Part shown: positions 12,653-20,383 of the stretch, one piece after another
Layout: the number at the start of each line of letters is the position of its first letter
Numbering within the stretch: the first letter of the stretch is position 1
Position numbers and translations under genes: made by a program
Notes under the pieces: generated by a model
The model's input: only the letters and a program-made list of their open reading frames with translations
The model's database searches: none
What the model was told of the DNA's origin: nothing
Source of the DNA: a virus
Direction: 5' to 3' (one strand)
IMG/VR virus record: IMGVR_UViG_3300013772_000002
Span: 1-64,000 of that record
DNA: 64,000 nt

Positions 12653-13128
12653 CGAAGACGATTCATAAAGTCGAAGTTGCTTCTTTCTCGGCATCCGATC
12701 GCTGTCGCTTCGTCGTTTACCGGATTGATCCGTTGATGGATGAGTATCACATTTACAAAGAAGTTCGTGACTCCTTCGGCGGAACGATGTGGTTCGGGGC
12801 GATCCAGTCCATCGCCACGAGCGAGGCCAGTGCAATCGCAATCGCGCAACGATTGGCCGATAAATATGCTCCGCCGATACAGTTGGTTCCTACCGCATCT
12901 CCCTATATTCGTGCCTGGCGCGTGATCCGTGGCACCGGACCGCTCTGGTATATCCGCGAGCGTATTGATAACGAGAACGTCCACGTTTTCGAGACCGGGT
13001 ATCTCCCTCGGCTGCCCAATTCGTACACCGGCACCCTGAAGCGCGCGAAAGCATATTTACGTAAGTGCTCATCGGGAACGCTTGAAGAGATCGACCCCGG
13101 AAAGGCATTGCATCCCTATGATGAATAA
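12649..13128 (+). CDS. Hypothetical protein (159 aa)
   Basis: ATG overlaps the stop of methyltransferase copy 3 (ATGA), so it is probably in the same operon. A mixed alpha/beta protein with no signal peptide and many aromatic residues. A Trp-Tyr-Ile-Arg-Glu-Arg segment lies near residue 99 and a basic helix near 130. No family recognised. Confidence 0.65.
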   Translation: MTKTIHKVEVASFSASDRCRFVVYRIDPLMDEYHIYKEVRDSFGGTMWFGAIQSIATSEASAIAIAQRLADKYAPPIQLVPTASPYIRAWRVIRGTGPLWYIRERIDNENVHVFETGYLPRLPNSYTGTLKRAKAYLRKCSSGTLEEIDPGKALHPYDE

Positions 13129-13687
13129 CTTTGACGAAGGTGAACTGTTCAAATGGATTGAGCGCACGGTCTCGACACGTAACTTCTCTAGCGAGGTTGT
13201 CGCGCAGAAGGTCAAAGAACGTCTTGCATGGCTCGAGCGTATCCGCGTTGCTGCCGAGAATTATCGTGCTTTCGACAATTCGATGACGAAGGTAATTATG
13301 GACCCGACAGTACACGATGAAGAATACAAAGACAAAGTATCTCGTGAGGCAGAGCATGCCTTTGATGCTCTTGTTGCCGCGCTCGACACTGACCCCTCTC
13401 CGCCGACCGGCGCCCTGCTCGACGATATCGACGATGGGGAGACAGGTCATCTCGACTGGCTTCAGCCCCACGTCTTCATCGATAGTGGCGACGTACTCTG
13501 CATTACCTTTACCCCCAAGGGCGGTAACCGTCGTCGCACCGTGACGTGCTACGTCCCCTTCGCGGCGTTGCAATGTTTCAAGACCTGCTATGGCGATGAC
13601 AATCGGTTCGGTATCGAACAGATTGAGTTCGAGGCTGGCTATCGCTGGTTGGTTGGGCCAGACAAGAAAGGCGATGGTCCCGCATGA
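13121..13687 (+). CDS. Hypothetical protein (188 aa)
   Basis: Tandem ATGs at 13118 and 13121 follow GGAAAGG in the end of the previous gene. The first 75 residues are helical and resemble short phage proteins that begin with a helical charged domain; the C-terminal half is beta-rich, with Cys residues near 142 and 153. No function assigned. Overlaps the next ATG by 4 bases. Confidence 0.65.
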   Translation: MNNFDEGELFKWIERTVSTRNFSSEVVAQKVKERLAWLERIRVAAENYRAFDNSMTKVIMDPTVHDEEYKDKVSREAEHAFDALVAALDTDPSPPTGALLDDIDDGETGHLDWLQPHVFIDSGDVLCITFTPKGGNRRRTVTCYVPFAALQCFKTCYGDDNRFGIEQIEFEAGYRWLVGPDKKGDGPA

Positions 13688-13923
13688 CGTACACCATCGA
13701 CTGGAACGTTCGCCTCTGGCCTCCGCAGACCATTCGTGAGTTCATCGCACTGATGAGACACGACGGCGAGCGGGATCAATCGCCGGAGATTTTCAGGGAT
13801 GGCGCAGAGTACATACTCGAAGAGCTCGAAGACTTTCTTAAGTATGACTGGGCGTCGCAATTGGGTACTCCGAACGAAGGAGACTGTTTCCCCGTGCGCA
13901 CCACACCGCCGCGTGTAGAGTAA
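13684..13923 (+). CDS. Hypothetical acidic protein (79 aa)
   Basis: ATG overlaps the upstream stop. The product is acidic, with a central Glu-rich helix (about residues 38-55), and looks soluble. No family recognised. Part of a run of closely spaced small genes. Confidence 0.6.
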   Translation: MTYTIDWNVRLWPPQTIREFIALMRHDGERDQSPEIFRDGAEYILEELEDFLKYDWASQLGTPNEGDCFPVRTTPPRVE

Positions 13924-13933
13924 GAGGTATCGT

Positions 13934-14320
13934 ATGAACCCGATCGAAAAGATAGGTTACTGGTGGTTTGGTGGTAAGTTCATTCCGGCATTGCCCGAAT
14001 CTCTCCAAGATGGGGTACAGGTCAAGTCGGTGAGCGGATACATTGGTGAAGTTCGTGGGCCGATCCGACGTACGGAATTCGGAGAGCAATGGGTGGGGGT
14101 CCATTACTACGGCGGTCTTCCTGAAGTCCTTATTCGCGTGGACGATCTCTGTTTATTCGATGAGGCGGCGGCACGGGAGTTGAGAAGGTTATACGAGACT
14201 CCGAAAGAGAAGATCGCGCGGCTGGAAATTGCTCTTGCCGCCGCTCTTACTGAGCGCGACGTGGCCCAGGGCGCGCTCTTGGAGGCTTGGAAAATGAAAG
14301 GAAAAGCGAATGGTTACTAA
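13934..14320 (+). CDS. Hypothetical protein with C-terminal coiled coil (128 aa)
   Basis: ATG follows AGAGGTATCGT. Residues about 28-80 look like a small SH3-like beta barrel (strands rich in Val, Gly and Arg). Residues 88-120 form a heptad-like helix. No specific function. Confidence 0.6.
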   Translation: MNPIEKIGYWWFGGKFIPALPESLQDGVQVKSVSGYIGEVRGPIRRTEFGEQWVGVHYYGGLPEVLIRVDDLCLFDEAAARELRRLYETPKEKIARLEIALAAALTERDVAQGALLEAWKMKGKANGY

Positions 14321-14579
14321 GAAATCTCATGCGTTCAACCCCGCGAAGTCGGTTTTCATCCTCGGTGATGGGGAGGAGCGTAGTTTCACCATCCATCACT
14401 CGCATCACACCGATGACCTGACGGTTGCTCTTTGGGCTCTCCCGGAAGACGGACCCCAAACCTGGCGTCTACTTCAAAAAGCCTGGAACGCTATTGATAT
14501 CGTCGACGACCAGACGGTCGTTGTCTGGCTTGCCTTTGTACCGGCCAAGGACTCAATCAAGGTCGTTCTCATCGGATAA
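14310..14579 (+). CDS. Hypothetical protein (89 aa)
   Basis: ATG at 14310 overlaps the end of 13934-14320 by 11 bases and follows AAAGGAAAAGCGA. Alternating hydrophobic strands and a His-Ser-His-His segment near residue 30; no family recognised. Confidence 0.6.
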   Translation: MVTKKSHAFNPAKSVFILGDGEERSFTIHHSHHTDDLTVALWALPEDGPQTWRLLQKAWNAIDIVDDQTVVVWLAFVPAKDSIKVVLIG

Positions 14580-14603
14580 TGAAGCAGTAGGAAGGTGATT
14601 CCA

Positions 14604-14798
14604 ATGGAAGACAGCAAATTCATTTTCAAGATGTCGATCGTCTGGGGTACGGTAGCGGTACTCATCGTCGTGGCGTTTCTCACGATGGGGATTATTGTCA
14701 GCAATCCACGCGGTCACGGCGGAAGGATCACGTGCGCGATGACGGGGCAAAACGACTACACGACGACGATCACCTGTACCACCGAACCGTCGCGATGA
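14604..14798 (+). CDS. Small single-pass membrane protein (64 aa)
   Basis: ATG at 14604 follows GGAAGGTGATTCC. A hydrophobic segment at about residues 8-30 is preceded by Lys residues and followed by a polar, Thr-rich extracytoplasmic tail with two Cys, suggesting an N-in membrane anchor. Function unknown. Confidence 0.6.
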   Translation: MEDSKFIFKMSIVWGTVAVLIVVAFLTMGIIVSNPRGHGGRITCAMTGQNDYTTTITCTTEPSR

Positions 14799-15013
14799 GT
14801 AAAAACAATTATCTCTGTGGCGCGTTTATCAACATTTCCTGTATGAAGGACGGCACATGCGAGGTGACGTTCATGGACCCACTGCTTTCCTTCGATCCCC
14901 TTCGTCCGCATCATGTGTTCGCTACTGCGGTTGGGGCATGCGTCTTTATCCTCGAAGAAATGACGAAGCGCGAGAAAGAAGCCTCCAGCGTACATACCGA
15001 GGTGGCGCCATGA
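14795..15013 (+). CDS. Hypothetical protein (72 aa)
   Basis: ATG overlaps the TGA of the previous gene. Three Cys in the first 25 residues and a moderately hydrophobic segment at about 43-58. No function recognised. Confidence 0.55.
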   Translation: MSKNNYLCGAFINISCMKDGTCEVTFMDPLLSFDPLRPHHVFATAVGACVFILEEMTKREKEASSVHTEVAP

Positions 15014-15138
15014 GCATTGTCTGTGAAGACGGATTCAGTTCGCTTCATCCAGTTGTTCAAGTAGCGATTGTGGTCATGTTTGGAATAGTCACGATTGCTT
15101 TCCTTTTTGGGATGTTCGGTGGTTTCGGTAGAGAATGA
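15010..15138 (+). CDS. Micro-membrane protein (42 aa)
   Basis: ATG overlaps the upstream stop (ATGA). One clear hydrophobic helix (about residues 15-37) with glycine-rich ends. Resembles the tiny membrane proteins of the PrkA region only in size. Confidence 0.5.
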   Translation: MSIVCEDGFSSLHPVVQVAIVVMFGIVTIAFLFGMFGGFGRE

Positions 15139-15347
15139 GGTGGGATCGAGAACCAATGAAGAGCGAAGAAATTGAAACCGTTCAAACTGTAGTGAGAAAG
15201 ATCGCGGCGGAGCGCGAGTGCCTCGAGTCAGAGGTGATCATCGACGCCGTTGTCCTCTATCGGCACTGTCGCGAAGTGTGGCGAAAGAGTGGCAGTGTCG
15301 TTATCAAATTGCCATGTCGACATGATAGGGAAATCGTCCCGCACTGA
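15135..15347 (+). CDS. Hypothetical protein (70 aa)
   Basis: ATG overlaps the upstream stop; an internal ATG at 15156 is an alternative start. The first 45 residues are helical and charged, and the C-terminus is basic with one Cys. No family recognised. Confidence 0.5.
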   Translation: MRWDREPMKSEEIETVQTVVRKIAAERECLESEVIIDAVVLYRHCREVWRKSGSVVIKLPCRHDREIVPH

Positions 15348-15371
15348 GCAACAAACAGAAAGGGCAGCGTA

Positions 15372-15959
15372 ATGACGGATTCCGATAGGGTGTATCAACT
15401 GAGCAAAAGCGAGCTCCAAAATGTCGAGCAATATGTCGGTTCGACGCCCGAGAACGTCTTTTGGGCACTTGAGAGCAGGAACCTGACGGAGATGCGACGC
15501 GCGATCCGCTTCATCGATCGGATGAGCAAAGACGCGCCGAAGCTCCTAGCGGATATCCGGACCCATCAGGAAAGAGCGCATCGCTGTGGCGCGCGACTCG
15601 CACGACTGATGTATATCTGCAGGATGCACAACATCTTCATCACGACCGACGATCTCGACTCCGATGAGCCGGTAGCGAAAGGTTCCCTGCGCATGGACCC
15701 GTGGCCGCCACCATCGGTCGGATCGAAACTTCGTCGTCGGCACGGACGTGAGAAGTGGGTGCTCGGTGACGATGGTCGATGGCACTCGAAAGGCGCTGTG
15801 CCCACTCCGAGTGACGCGGAAGAGACGATCTCCACCAAACTTGAGATAACGCTGAAAATGCTCGAGGCGGGTCGAGACATTATTCTCTACGGTGGCGATC
15901 TACGTTTCTGGGCAGAGAGCGCCGACACAATGGTACGAAGGGAAGAAGGGAACAGGTGA
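15372..15959 (+). CDS. Hypothetical protein (195 aa)
   Basis: ATG follows AGAAAGGGCAGCGTA. The N-terminal 90 residues are helical; a Pro-rich linker with Arg-Arg-Arg-His follows, then a C-terminal helix. Soluble. No known family. Confidence 0.65.
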   Translation: MTDSDRVYQLSKSELQNVEQYVGSTPENVFWALESRNLTEMRRAIRFIDRMSKDAPKLLADIRTHQERAHRCGARLARLMYICRMHNIFITTDDLDSDEPVAKGSLRMDPWPPPSVGSKLRRRHGREKWVLGDDGRWHSKGAVPTPSDAEETISTKLEITLKMLEAGRDIILYGGDLRFWAESADTMVRREEGNR

Positions 15960-15965
15960 CGACCA

Positions 15966-16433
15966 GTGGCAACTGACGAGAAGATGGTCGAAGGCATCCA
16001 GATGCGTCTTGCCGCCGTGCCGCAGGGTGAATGGCATTCCTCTCTCGGTTCCGGTCATTGCGTGATGACGGCGGTTATGTCCGATATTCCCTCTGGCGCA
16101 GAGGATTACGAGACAGTCTTTATCTGCGACGTGCTTCCCGACTACCGCGTGGAAGACTCGCAGGCGTGGAAGAATCGCAGCCCGCTCCTCGACTTCATCA
16201 CAAACGCGCCGACCGATATTCGCTTTTTGTGTGCGGAGTTGGCGGCGGCACGGGAGATGGCGGGGCAGTTGCGGGAAGTGATCGGTAAACTTTGGAATGC
16301 GGGTGGCATGCTCTATTGCGCTCGCCTGATGACGCCGACTTCAGCCGACCGGACGGATGACATTGAACGGTGGTCGAAAGCTGTTCGCGTCGCTGATGCC
16401 GCACTTGATACTACGCAAAGCAAGGAAGCGTAA
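15966..16433 (+). CDS. Hypothetical protein (155 aa)
   Basis: GTG start just after the upstream stop. The N-terminal half looks beta-rich with a possible Cys/His pair; residues about 88-110 and 125-145 are helical. No function recognised. Its TAA overlaps the next ATG (TAATG). Confidence 0.6.
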   Translation: MATDEKMVEGIQMRLAAVPQGEWHSSLGSGHCVMTAVMSDIPSGAEDYETVFICDVLPDYRVEDSQAWKNRSPLLDFITNAPTDIRFLCAELAAAREMAGQLREVIGKLWNAGGMLYCARLMTPTSADRTDDIERWSKAVRVADAALDTTQSKEA

Positions 16434-16774
16434 TGTCTATTATCCTTACCGATGAAGACCTCATTGGTAGTCCTTTCGAGGATAAGTACAAGAAGGCGAA
16501 GCGCCTTGAGAGAGAAAATGCCGCGTTGCGCGCCTTACTCATCGAGGGCGTGCCACATATGCGCAGTGGTTCCTGTGAACTCGACGACTTCCAGGGTACG
16601 ACTTGTGCCTGTTGCTATGCCACCCTCGAAAGCGATCACGAGTTCCTCTGGCCGATCCAGCCACATCATCCCGATTGCTGGGTCTCGAAAGTCAGTGCCG
16701 CTGTCGGCATCAGCATCGAGGAGATAGAGAAGACGCCACTCGTACGACCGCCGTTTGAGGGGGAGGTAGAATAG
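16433..16774 (+). CDS. Small coiled-coil/zinc protein (113 aa)
   Basis: Residues 15-38 form a charged coiled coil. They are followed by Cys...Cys-Ala-Cys-Cys and His-His-Pro-Asp-Cys-Trp, a likely zinc-binding core. The same architecture (coiled coil, Cys pair, His-x-Pro-Asp-Cys) recurs at 17018-17497, so the two are probably paralogues. Role unknown. Confidence 0.65.
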   Translation: MSIILTDEDLIGSPFEDKYKKAKRLERENAALRALLIEGVPHMRSGSCELDDFQGTTCACCYATLESDHEFLWPIQPHHPDCWVSKVSAAVGISIEEIEKTPLVRPPFEGEVE

Positions 16775-16777
16775 ATC

Positions 16778-17008
16778 ATGGGCTACGAACCTGACGTAAC
16801 AGATGCTGATGGCAATCGGGGGATGAAGTATATCTCTAGCGGCAAGTTGATCACAATCCTCTCGAAGTTTCCTTCTAAGACGCATATTGGCGAGAATAAG
16901 GTCACCGGAAACCTCGTCGTCTTCTTTCCGTCGAAAGGGCGTCGTGACTATTGGGAATACGCTGGCTGGATTAGCTTGATGGACGAGGAGTTCCACGACA
17001 TTCGCTGA
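16778..17008 (+). CDS. Hypothetical protein (76 aa)
   Basis: ATG follows GGGGGAGGTAGAATAGATC. Small beta-rich protein with basic loops and an acidic end. No family recognised. Lies between the two related zinc proteins. Confidence 0.55.
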   Translation: MGYEPDVTDADGNRGMKYISSGKLITILSKFPSKTHIGENKVTGNLVVFFPSKGRRDYWEYAGWISLMDEEFHDIR

Positions 17009-17017
17009 GGGAGATGT

Positions 17018-17497
17018 ATGGCACGCTATCAACGAATAGAGAACGCCAACACGGAGATTGCGGCGCTGACCGTCGAGCGCGACCAGGCGATCGATGAGCG
17101 CAATCAGATGTTGGACGTCGCGACAAGATACGCGGAGCAATCCGATGCCGCGCTCCATGCGTTGGCGCGTCTCGTCGCGGATGACCGTTTCGATGAACGG
17201 ACTGGTGGCTATCCTTGGTCGTCCTGCTCGTTCTGTGGCGGTCTTCATTTTGACTCGCCCGATGAAGAATTTTGGCCGGATGATGTGCCGTGGAGCGAAG
17301 AAGAGCACGATCGCCGTAACGAGATAAATCAGGCGCTCTACGATGCGTTTGTCGAATATACCGATCACACGCCGGACTGCCCACTTATGCTTGGGCGCGC
17401 CGTTCTCGCGAACATTCGTGGAGAAACGATCGACGACGACTGCCCGACGCCCGATGTCTGTGCGTCGGACGAGCGCTGTCGTGGGCAGTGTTGGTAA
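17018..17497 (+). CDS. Coiled-coil/zinc protein (159 aa)
   Basis: ATG follows GAGGGAGATGT. Residues 7-45 form a coiled coil. They are followed by Cys-Ser-Phe-Cys-Gly-Gly (about 70-75) and His-Thr-Pro-Asp-Cys-Pro (about 117-122), and a Cys-rich C-terminus (four further Cys). Paralogous in layout to 16433-16774. Probably metal-binding; function unknown. Confidence 0.65.
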   Translation: MARYQRIENANTEIAALTVERDQAIDERNQMLDVATRYAEQSDAALHALARLVADDRFDERTGGYPWSSCSFCGGLHFDSPDEEFWPDDVPWSEEEHDRRNEINQALYDAFVEYTDHTPDCPLMLGRAVLANIRGETIDDDCPTPDVCASDERCRGQCW

Positions 17498-17508
17498 GGA
17501 GAACCACC

Positions 17509-17799
17509 GTGACGCCAGAAAATGTTGCCGACCTCATTCGCGCCCTTGTGATGGTGGATCGTGCCGAGAAGAAACTGCGCGGCCTAGCCCTTCCCTACGA
17601 TCCGACTCGTTCACTTGCAAATGTCCACGAGAAACTCGAGGGTTGTTTGGGATCACTGATCAGGACCGAACAGAACGATCTCTACACTGCCGGAAGCGCA
17701 CTCTACGACGAGTGGTGGGGATCGCGTTGGGACGAAGACGTCGCGCTTGACGAGAAACGGACTGCCGCACTCACCGCCAATAACTTGACAATCAATTGA
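17509..17799 (+). CDS. Hypothetical helical protein (96 aa)
   Basis: GTG at 17509 follows AAGGAGAACCACC, chosen over an upstream TTG. The product is helical, with Trp-Trp near residue 75. No family recognised. Its 3' end overlaps the promoter for the SGNH hydrolase. Confidence 0.6.
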   Translation: MTPENVADLIRALVMVDRAEKKLRGLALPYDPTRSLANVHEKLEGCLGSLIRTEQNDLYTAGSALYDEWWGSRWDEDVALDEKRTAALTANNLTIN

Positions 17800-17813
17800 T
17801 ATCATGATATAGT
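17785..17813 (+). promoter_or_regulatory. Sigma70-type promoter
   Basis: TTGACA, 17 bases, TATAGT; drives the secreted hydrolase at 17895. A short inverted repeat (cGTGTCGac ... gtCGACACG type) lies in the 80-base leader. Confidence 0.8.
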
Positions 17814-17894
17814 GGCTACGTGTCGACCATGAATATTTATCGTGTAGTCGTTTGGAATAGACGGTCTACCGACACGTAGCGGGGTATTGACGAC

Positions 17895-18875
17895 ATGCGA
17901 CAACAGGGACATCTATCCAGAACGGTAGTGACTGCAATGATTGCATTCTTCCTCCTCTTCCCCAGTACCATCAGCGCGGATCGCGGCGTGCCGCCCCCAG
18001 TGTCGGCAACGACCACGGCTGTGCCGACGGCGCGCCCCAGTTCGCCATTGGCGCCGAGAGCCATCGATCCGACGATATCGCCCCTCCCACCTCAGAAGCC
18101 ACCAATCCCGGCGCGCTTATCTCCGCCGGTTGTGACGCCGCCCCCATCAAGTGCACCAGCCCCACGCTCTCCGGTCGTATTGCCGCACGCACTTTTCGTC
18201 GGCGACTCGGTGACAACCGGAGGATATGGTGGTGAGGAAATCGCCTATCCCGACGACGTCTGCGCCAGAAAGGGATGGCAGCGCGTCGGTCAGGCGCCGT
18301 ACATCGCGGGGACGAATGCCGCTATTCCCGGATCGACGCTTCAGGACTATTCTGGTTCCTTCTACCCCGCCGTGGACACCTTCGCGGAACGCGGAGCCAC
18401 TCTGGACGTACAGTTCCTCTTCATTCAGATTGGCACGAACGACTGGGGTTCCGATCGAGCGATGACGCTCGATACATGGGGATCGGCGCTGGCGAACCTG
18501 CTTACGCAGGTGAACCAAATGGCGAGTCACCCACATGTTTATGTCATCGGTCTGCAGACGATCTTCTTCACCGACTACACCGACCCGCTCGTGCTGGATG
18601 GTACGGGAGTTCCCTCAGCGACACACTGGTGGAGTAGCATTGCCGGTAACCAGGCGGAGGCGCAGGTGTTGCTCGACGGACGGACCGCTGCGGTCGCCAA
18701 GATGTTCGGCGCGACCTTCATTCCACTGATGCCCGGGATGGACCTGGCGACGATGTTCAATCACAACTCGAATGGCACGATTAATCTGCATCCCAATACA
18801 CTTGGCAATCGCTACATCACCGACCGCGTGATGGGTGTGGTGGGTGTCCAAAATCGGTTGCCTCCTGCACGGTAG
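17895..18875 (+). CDS. Secreted SGNH/GDSL-type hydrolase
   Basis: 326 aa. Residues 1-28 are a signal peptide (basic start, hydrophobic core, Ser-Ala end), then a Pro-rich linker to about residue 95. The SGNH domain follows: block I Gly-Asp-Ser (about 102-104), block III Gly-Thr-Asn-Asp (about 177-180), and a C-terminal Leu-His-Pro-Asn where the catalytic His is expected. The usual Asp two to three residues before that His is not evident. The product would be exported and attached to or released from the host envelope. It could be a lysis or cell-wall esterase, or change surface acylation to block competing phage. It has its own promoter. Confidence 0.8.
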   Translation: MRQQGHLSRTVVTAMIAFFLLFPSTISADRGVPPPVSATTTAVPTARPSSPLAPRAIDPTISPLPPQKPPIPARLSPPVVTPPPSSAPAPRSPVVLPHALFVGDSVTTGGYGGEEIAYPDDVCARKGWQRVGQAPYIAGTNAAIPGSTLQDYSGSFYPAVDTFAERGATLDVQFLFIQIGTNDWGSDRAMTLDTWGSALANLLTQVNQMASHPHVYVIGLQTIFFTDYTDPLVLDGTGVPSATHWWSSIAGNQAEAQVLLDGRTAAVAKMFGATFIPLMPGMDLATMFNHNSNGTINLHPNTLGNRYITDRVMGVVGVQNRLPPAR

Positions 18876-18879
18876 AATG

Positions 18880-18908
18880 TTGACGAGATAGATGTACGAT
18901 GATATTCT
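18880..18908 (+). promoter_or_regulatory. Sigma70-type promoter
   Basis: TTGACG, 17 bases, TATTCT; drives 18934-19239 and following genes. Confidence 0.7.
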
Positions 18909-18933
18909 TCGACGAGAAGAAAAGGAGTGTTTC

Positions 18934-19239
18934 ATGGAAACGATTACGTTACGTAACGGAACCCCAGTCCCTGGTCCCGTCTTTGACACGACGATGGCTG
19001 AGATCAAGAAACTTGCCATGCTCGAGCCGGTCGCTTTCTACGAACTGACGCTAACCTGTCGCGTCACCGGGCGCACGATCGACGACGAGACCGTTTGTCT
19101 TTACCTGAAGACGACTGGATTGATCGGTGAGGACGGTCAGCCGGACGATGTCACGCGCGAGATCGTGCTCGCCGCCGTCGGTGGTAGTGGATTCTTCCTC
19201 CACCTTCGCGCGGATGTCGTTGATCTCGGTGGCGACTAA
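18934..19239 (+). CDS. Hypothetical protein (101 aa)
   Basis: ATG at 18934 follows AAAAGGAGTGTTTC. A beta-rich acidic protein with one Cys pair separated by about 15 residues. No family recognised. Confidence 0.65.
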   Translation: METITLRNGTPVPGPVFDTTMAEIKKLAMLEPVAFYELTLTCRVTGRTIDDETVCLYLKTTGLIGEDGQPDDVTREIVLAAVGGSGFFLHLRADVVDLGGD

Positions 19240-19450
19240 AGCACTGACGCCCTGCCCGCTTTGTCATGGACAGTGCTACGTCTACCGTCGTGCAACCGGA
19301 CGTCATCTCTGCCCGTGTTGTGGTGGCGAGGGCACATCGACGCGATCGGATGTCTTTATGCGCCAGCAACTTGGCGATGAGTTGGCGGATGAGTTTATCT
19401 CGCTCCGTACTGTCGGACGCGAAGGAGTAACACGCGATGGGTCTCTGTAA
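19229..19450 (+). CDS. DnaJ-type zinc-finger small protein (73 aa)
   Basis: Probable GTG start at 19229 (an ATG at 19214 is possible), overlapping the upstream gene. It has Cys-Pro-Leu-Cys-His-Gly and Cys-Pro-Cys-Cys-Gly-Gly-Glu-Gly, the CxxCxGxG-like pairing of DnaJ-type zinc fingers, and a helical C-terminus. Likely protein- or RNA-binding. It overlaps the next gene by 14 bases. Confidence 0.55.
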   Translation: MATKALTPCPLCHGQCYVYRRATGRHLCPCCGGEGTSTRSDVFMRQQLGDELADEFISLRTVGREGVTRDGSL

Positions 19451-19796
19451 CTGTCTCAATCCACATCCAAACTGCATCGCCTGTGGGAACTGGCGGCCGG
19501 AATATTTCTCGGCGCCGATGCCATATGATTCGTTAACCCCCGGGTATGGGTGGCCATCGTCCTTTCCATCGCCCTTTCCACTACCGTCGCCCCCCCGCCC
19601 GAATATCTACCCTTTGTACGCCGACCCATCCGAGACGTCGCGCCTGAAGGCGCTTGAAGTGGCGATGGGTCTTTTCCAGTTGGCGGACTTGCTTAACAAG
19701 AGTTGTGGGTGGGACTTGGCGAAGGAGTGCATTGCTTTCGCGCTCAAACTCCAGGGCGTTTCCCCGTCAGACTTCGATGCCGATACGGCGGAGTGA
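19437..19796 (+). CDS. Hypothetical Cys- and Pro-rich protein (119 aa)
   Basis: ATG follows GAAGGAGTAACACGCG. Four Cys in the first 16 residues could bind zinc. A Pro-rich tract (residues 40-60) and a C-terminal helix with two Cys follow. Function unknown. Confidence 0.6.
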   Translation: MGLCNCLNPHPNCIACGNWRPEYFSAPMPYDSLTPGYGWPSSFPSPFPLPSPPRPNIYPLYADPSETSRLKALEVAMGLFQLADLLNKSCGWDLAKECIAFALKLQGVSPSDFDADTAE

Positions 19797-20332
19797 AACA
19801 GCCGCGCATTACCTGTCCGTTAATGCGTGAACTCGAACGTGTCTGGGAAGAGACGGGCGCGTGTCTCTGGTCCCCCGAGCAAAGAGATGCGTTCGGACGA
19901 CTTGCCGATGAGATTGTCTGGGACTATTGGTATTATATGCTGGGGCATTGGCTCCGGGTGCGCAATTGTCAGTACACAACCTTGGTTGACGACACGATCA
20001 CGCTCAATCGTGGCTGGTACGTTCAGGAGGTTCACTGCATGAATGGCAAGCATCCCGATGCTCCGGGAGCGGCGCCGATGACCGTTGTGGAGATTGCCGG
20101 ACCGTTCGAGACGCGGTGGGAGGCGATTCTGGACGCGGATGAGCGCAGTACGTTCCCATACAAAGTGGATGACGCACACAAGGATGAGATCGTTCGTGCT
20201 GCGCATATGGCGTGGCTCTGGTCGCCGACATATGCGCGTGACCAAGGCTACGAATGCGAAGACGATCGGTTCGAGGATGCGATGGTCGAGCTCGGCCGGC
20301 TACTCGGGGAACATAAGGCACTGATCACTTGA
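19793..20332 (+). CDS. Hypothetical protein (179 aa)
   Basis: GTG start overlaps the TGA of the previous gene (GTGA). Mixed fold rich in Trp and Tyr. No recognised motif. Its own stop codon lies within the -35 box of the RNA ligase promoter. Confidence 0.6.
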   Translation: MKQPRITCPLMRELERVWEETGACLWSPEQRDAFGRLADEIVWDYWYYMLGHWLRVRNCQYTTLVDDTITLNRGWYVQEVHCMNGKHPDAPGAAPMTVVEIAGPFETRWEAILDADERSTFPYKVDDAHKDEIVRAAHMAWLWSPTYARDQGYECEDDRFEDAMVELGRLLGEHKALIT

Positions 20333-20357
20333 CAAGGTAATCATTCTATGATAAGGT
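20329..20357 (+). promoter_or_regulatory. Sigma70-type promoter
   Basis: TTGACA, 17 bases, TAAGGT; drives the RNA ligase. Confidence 0.75.
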
Positions 20358-20383
20358 CGGGATAACGACAAAGGAGTACATCA

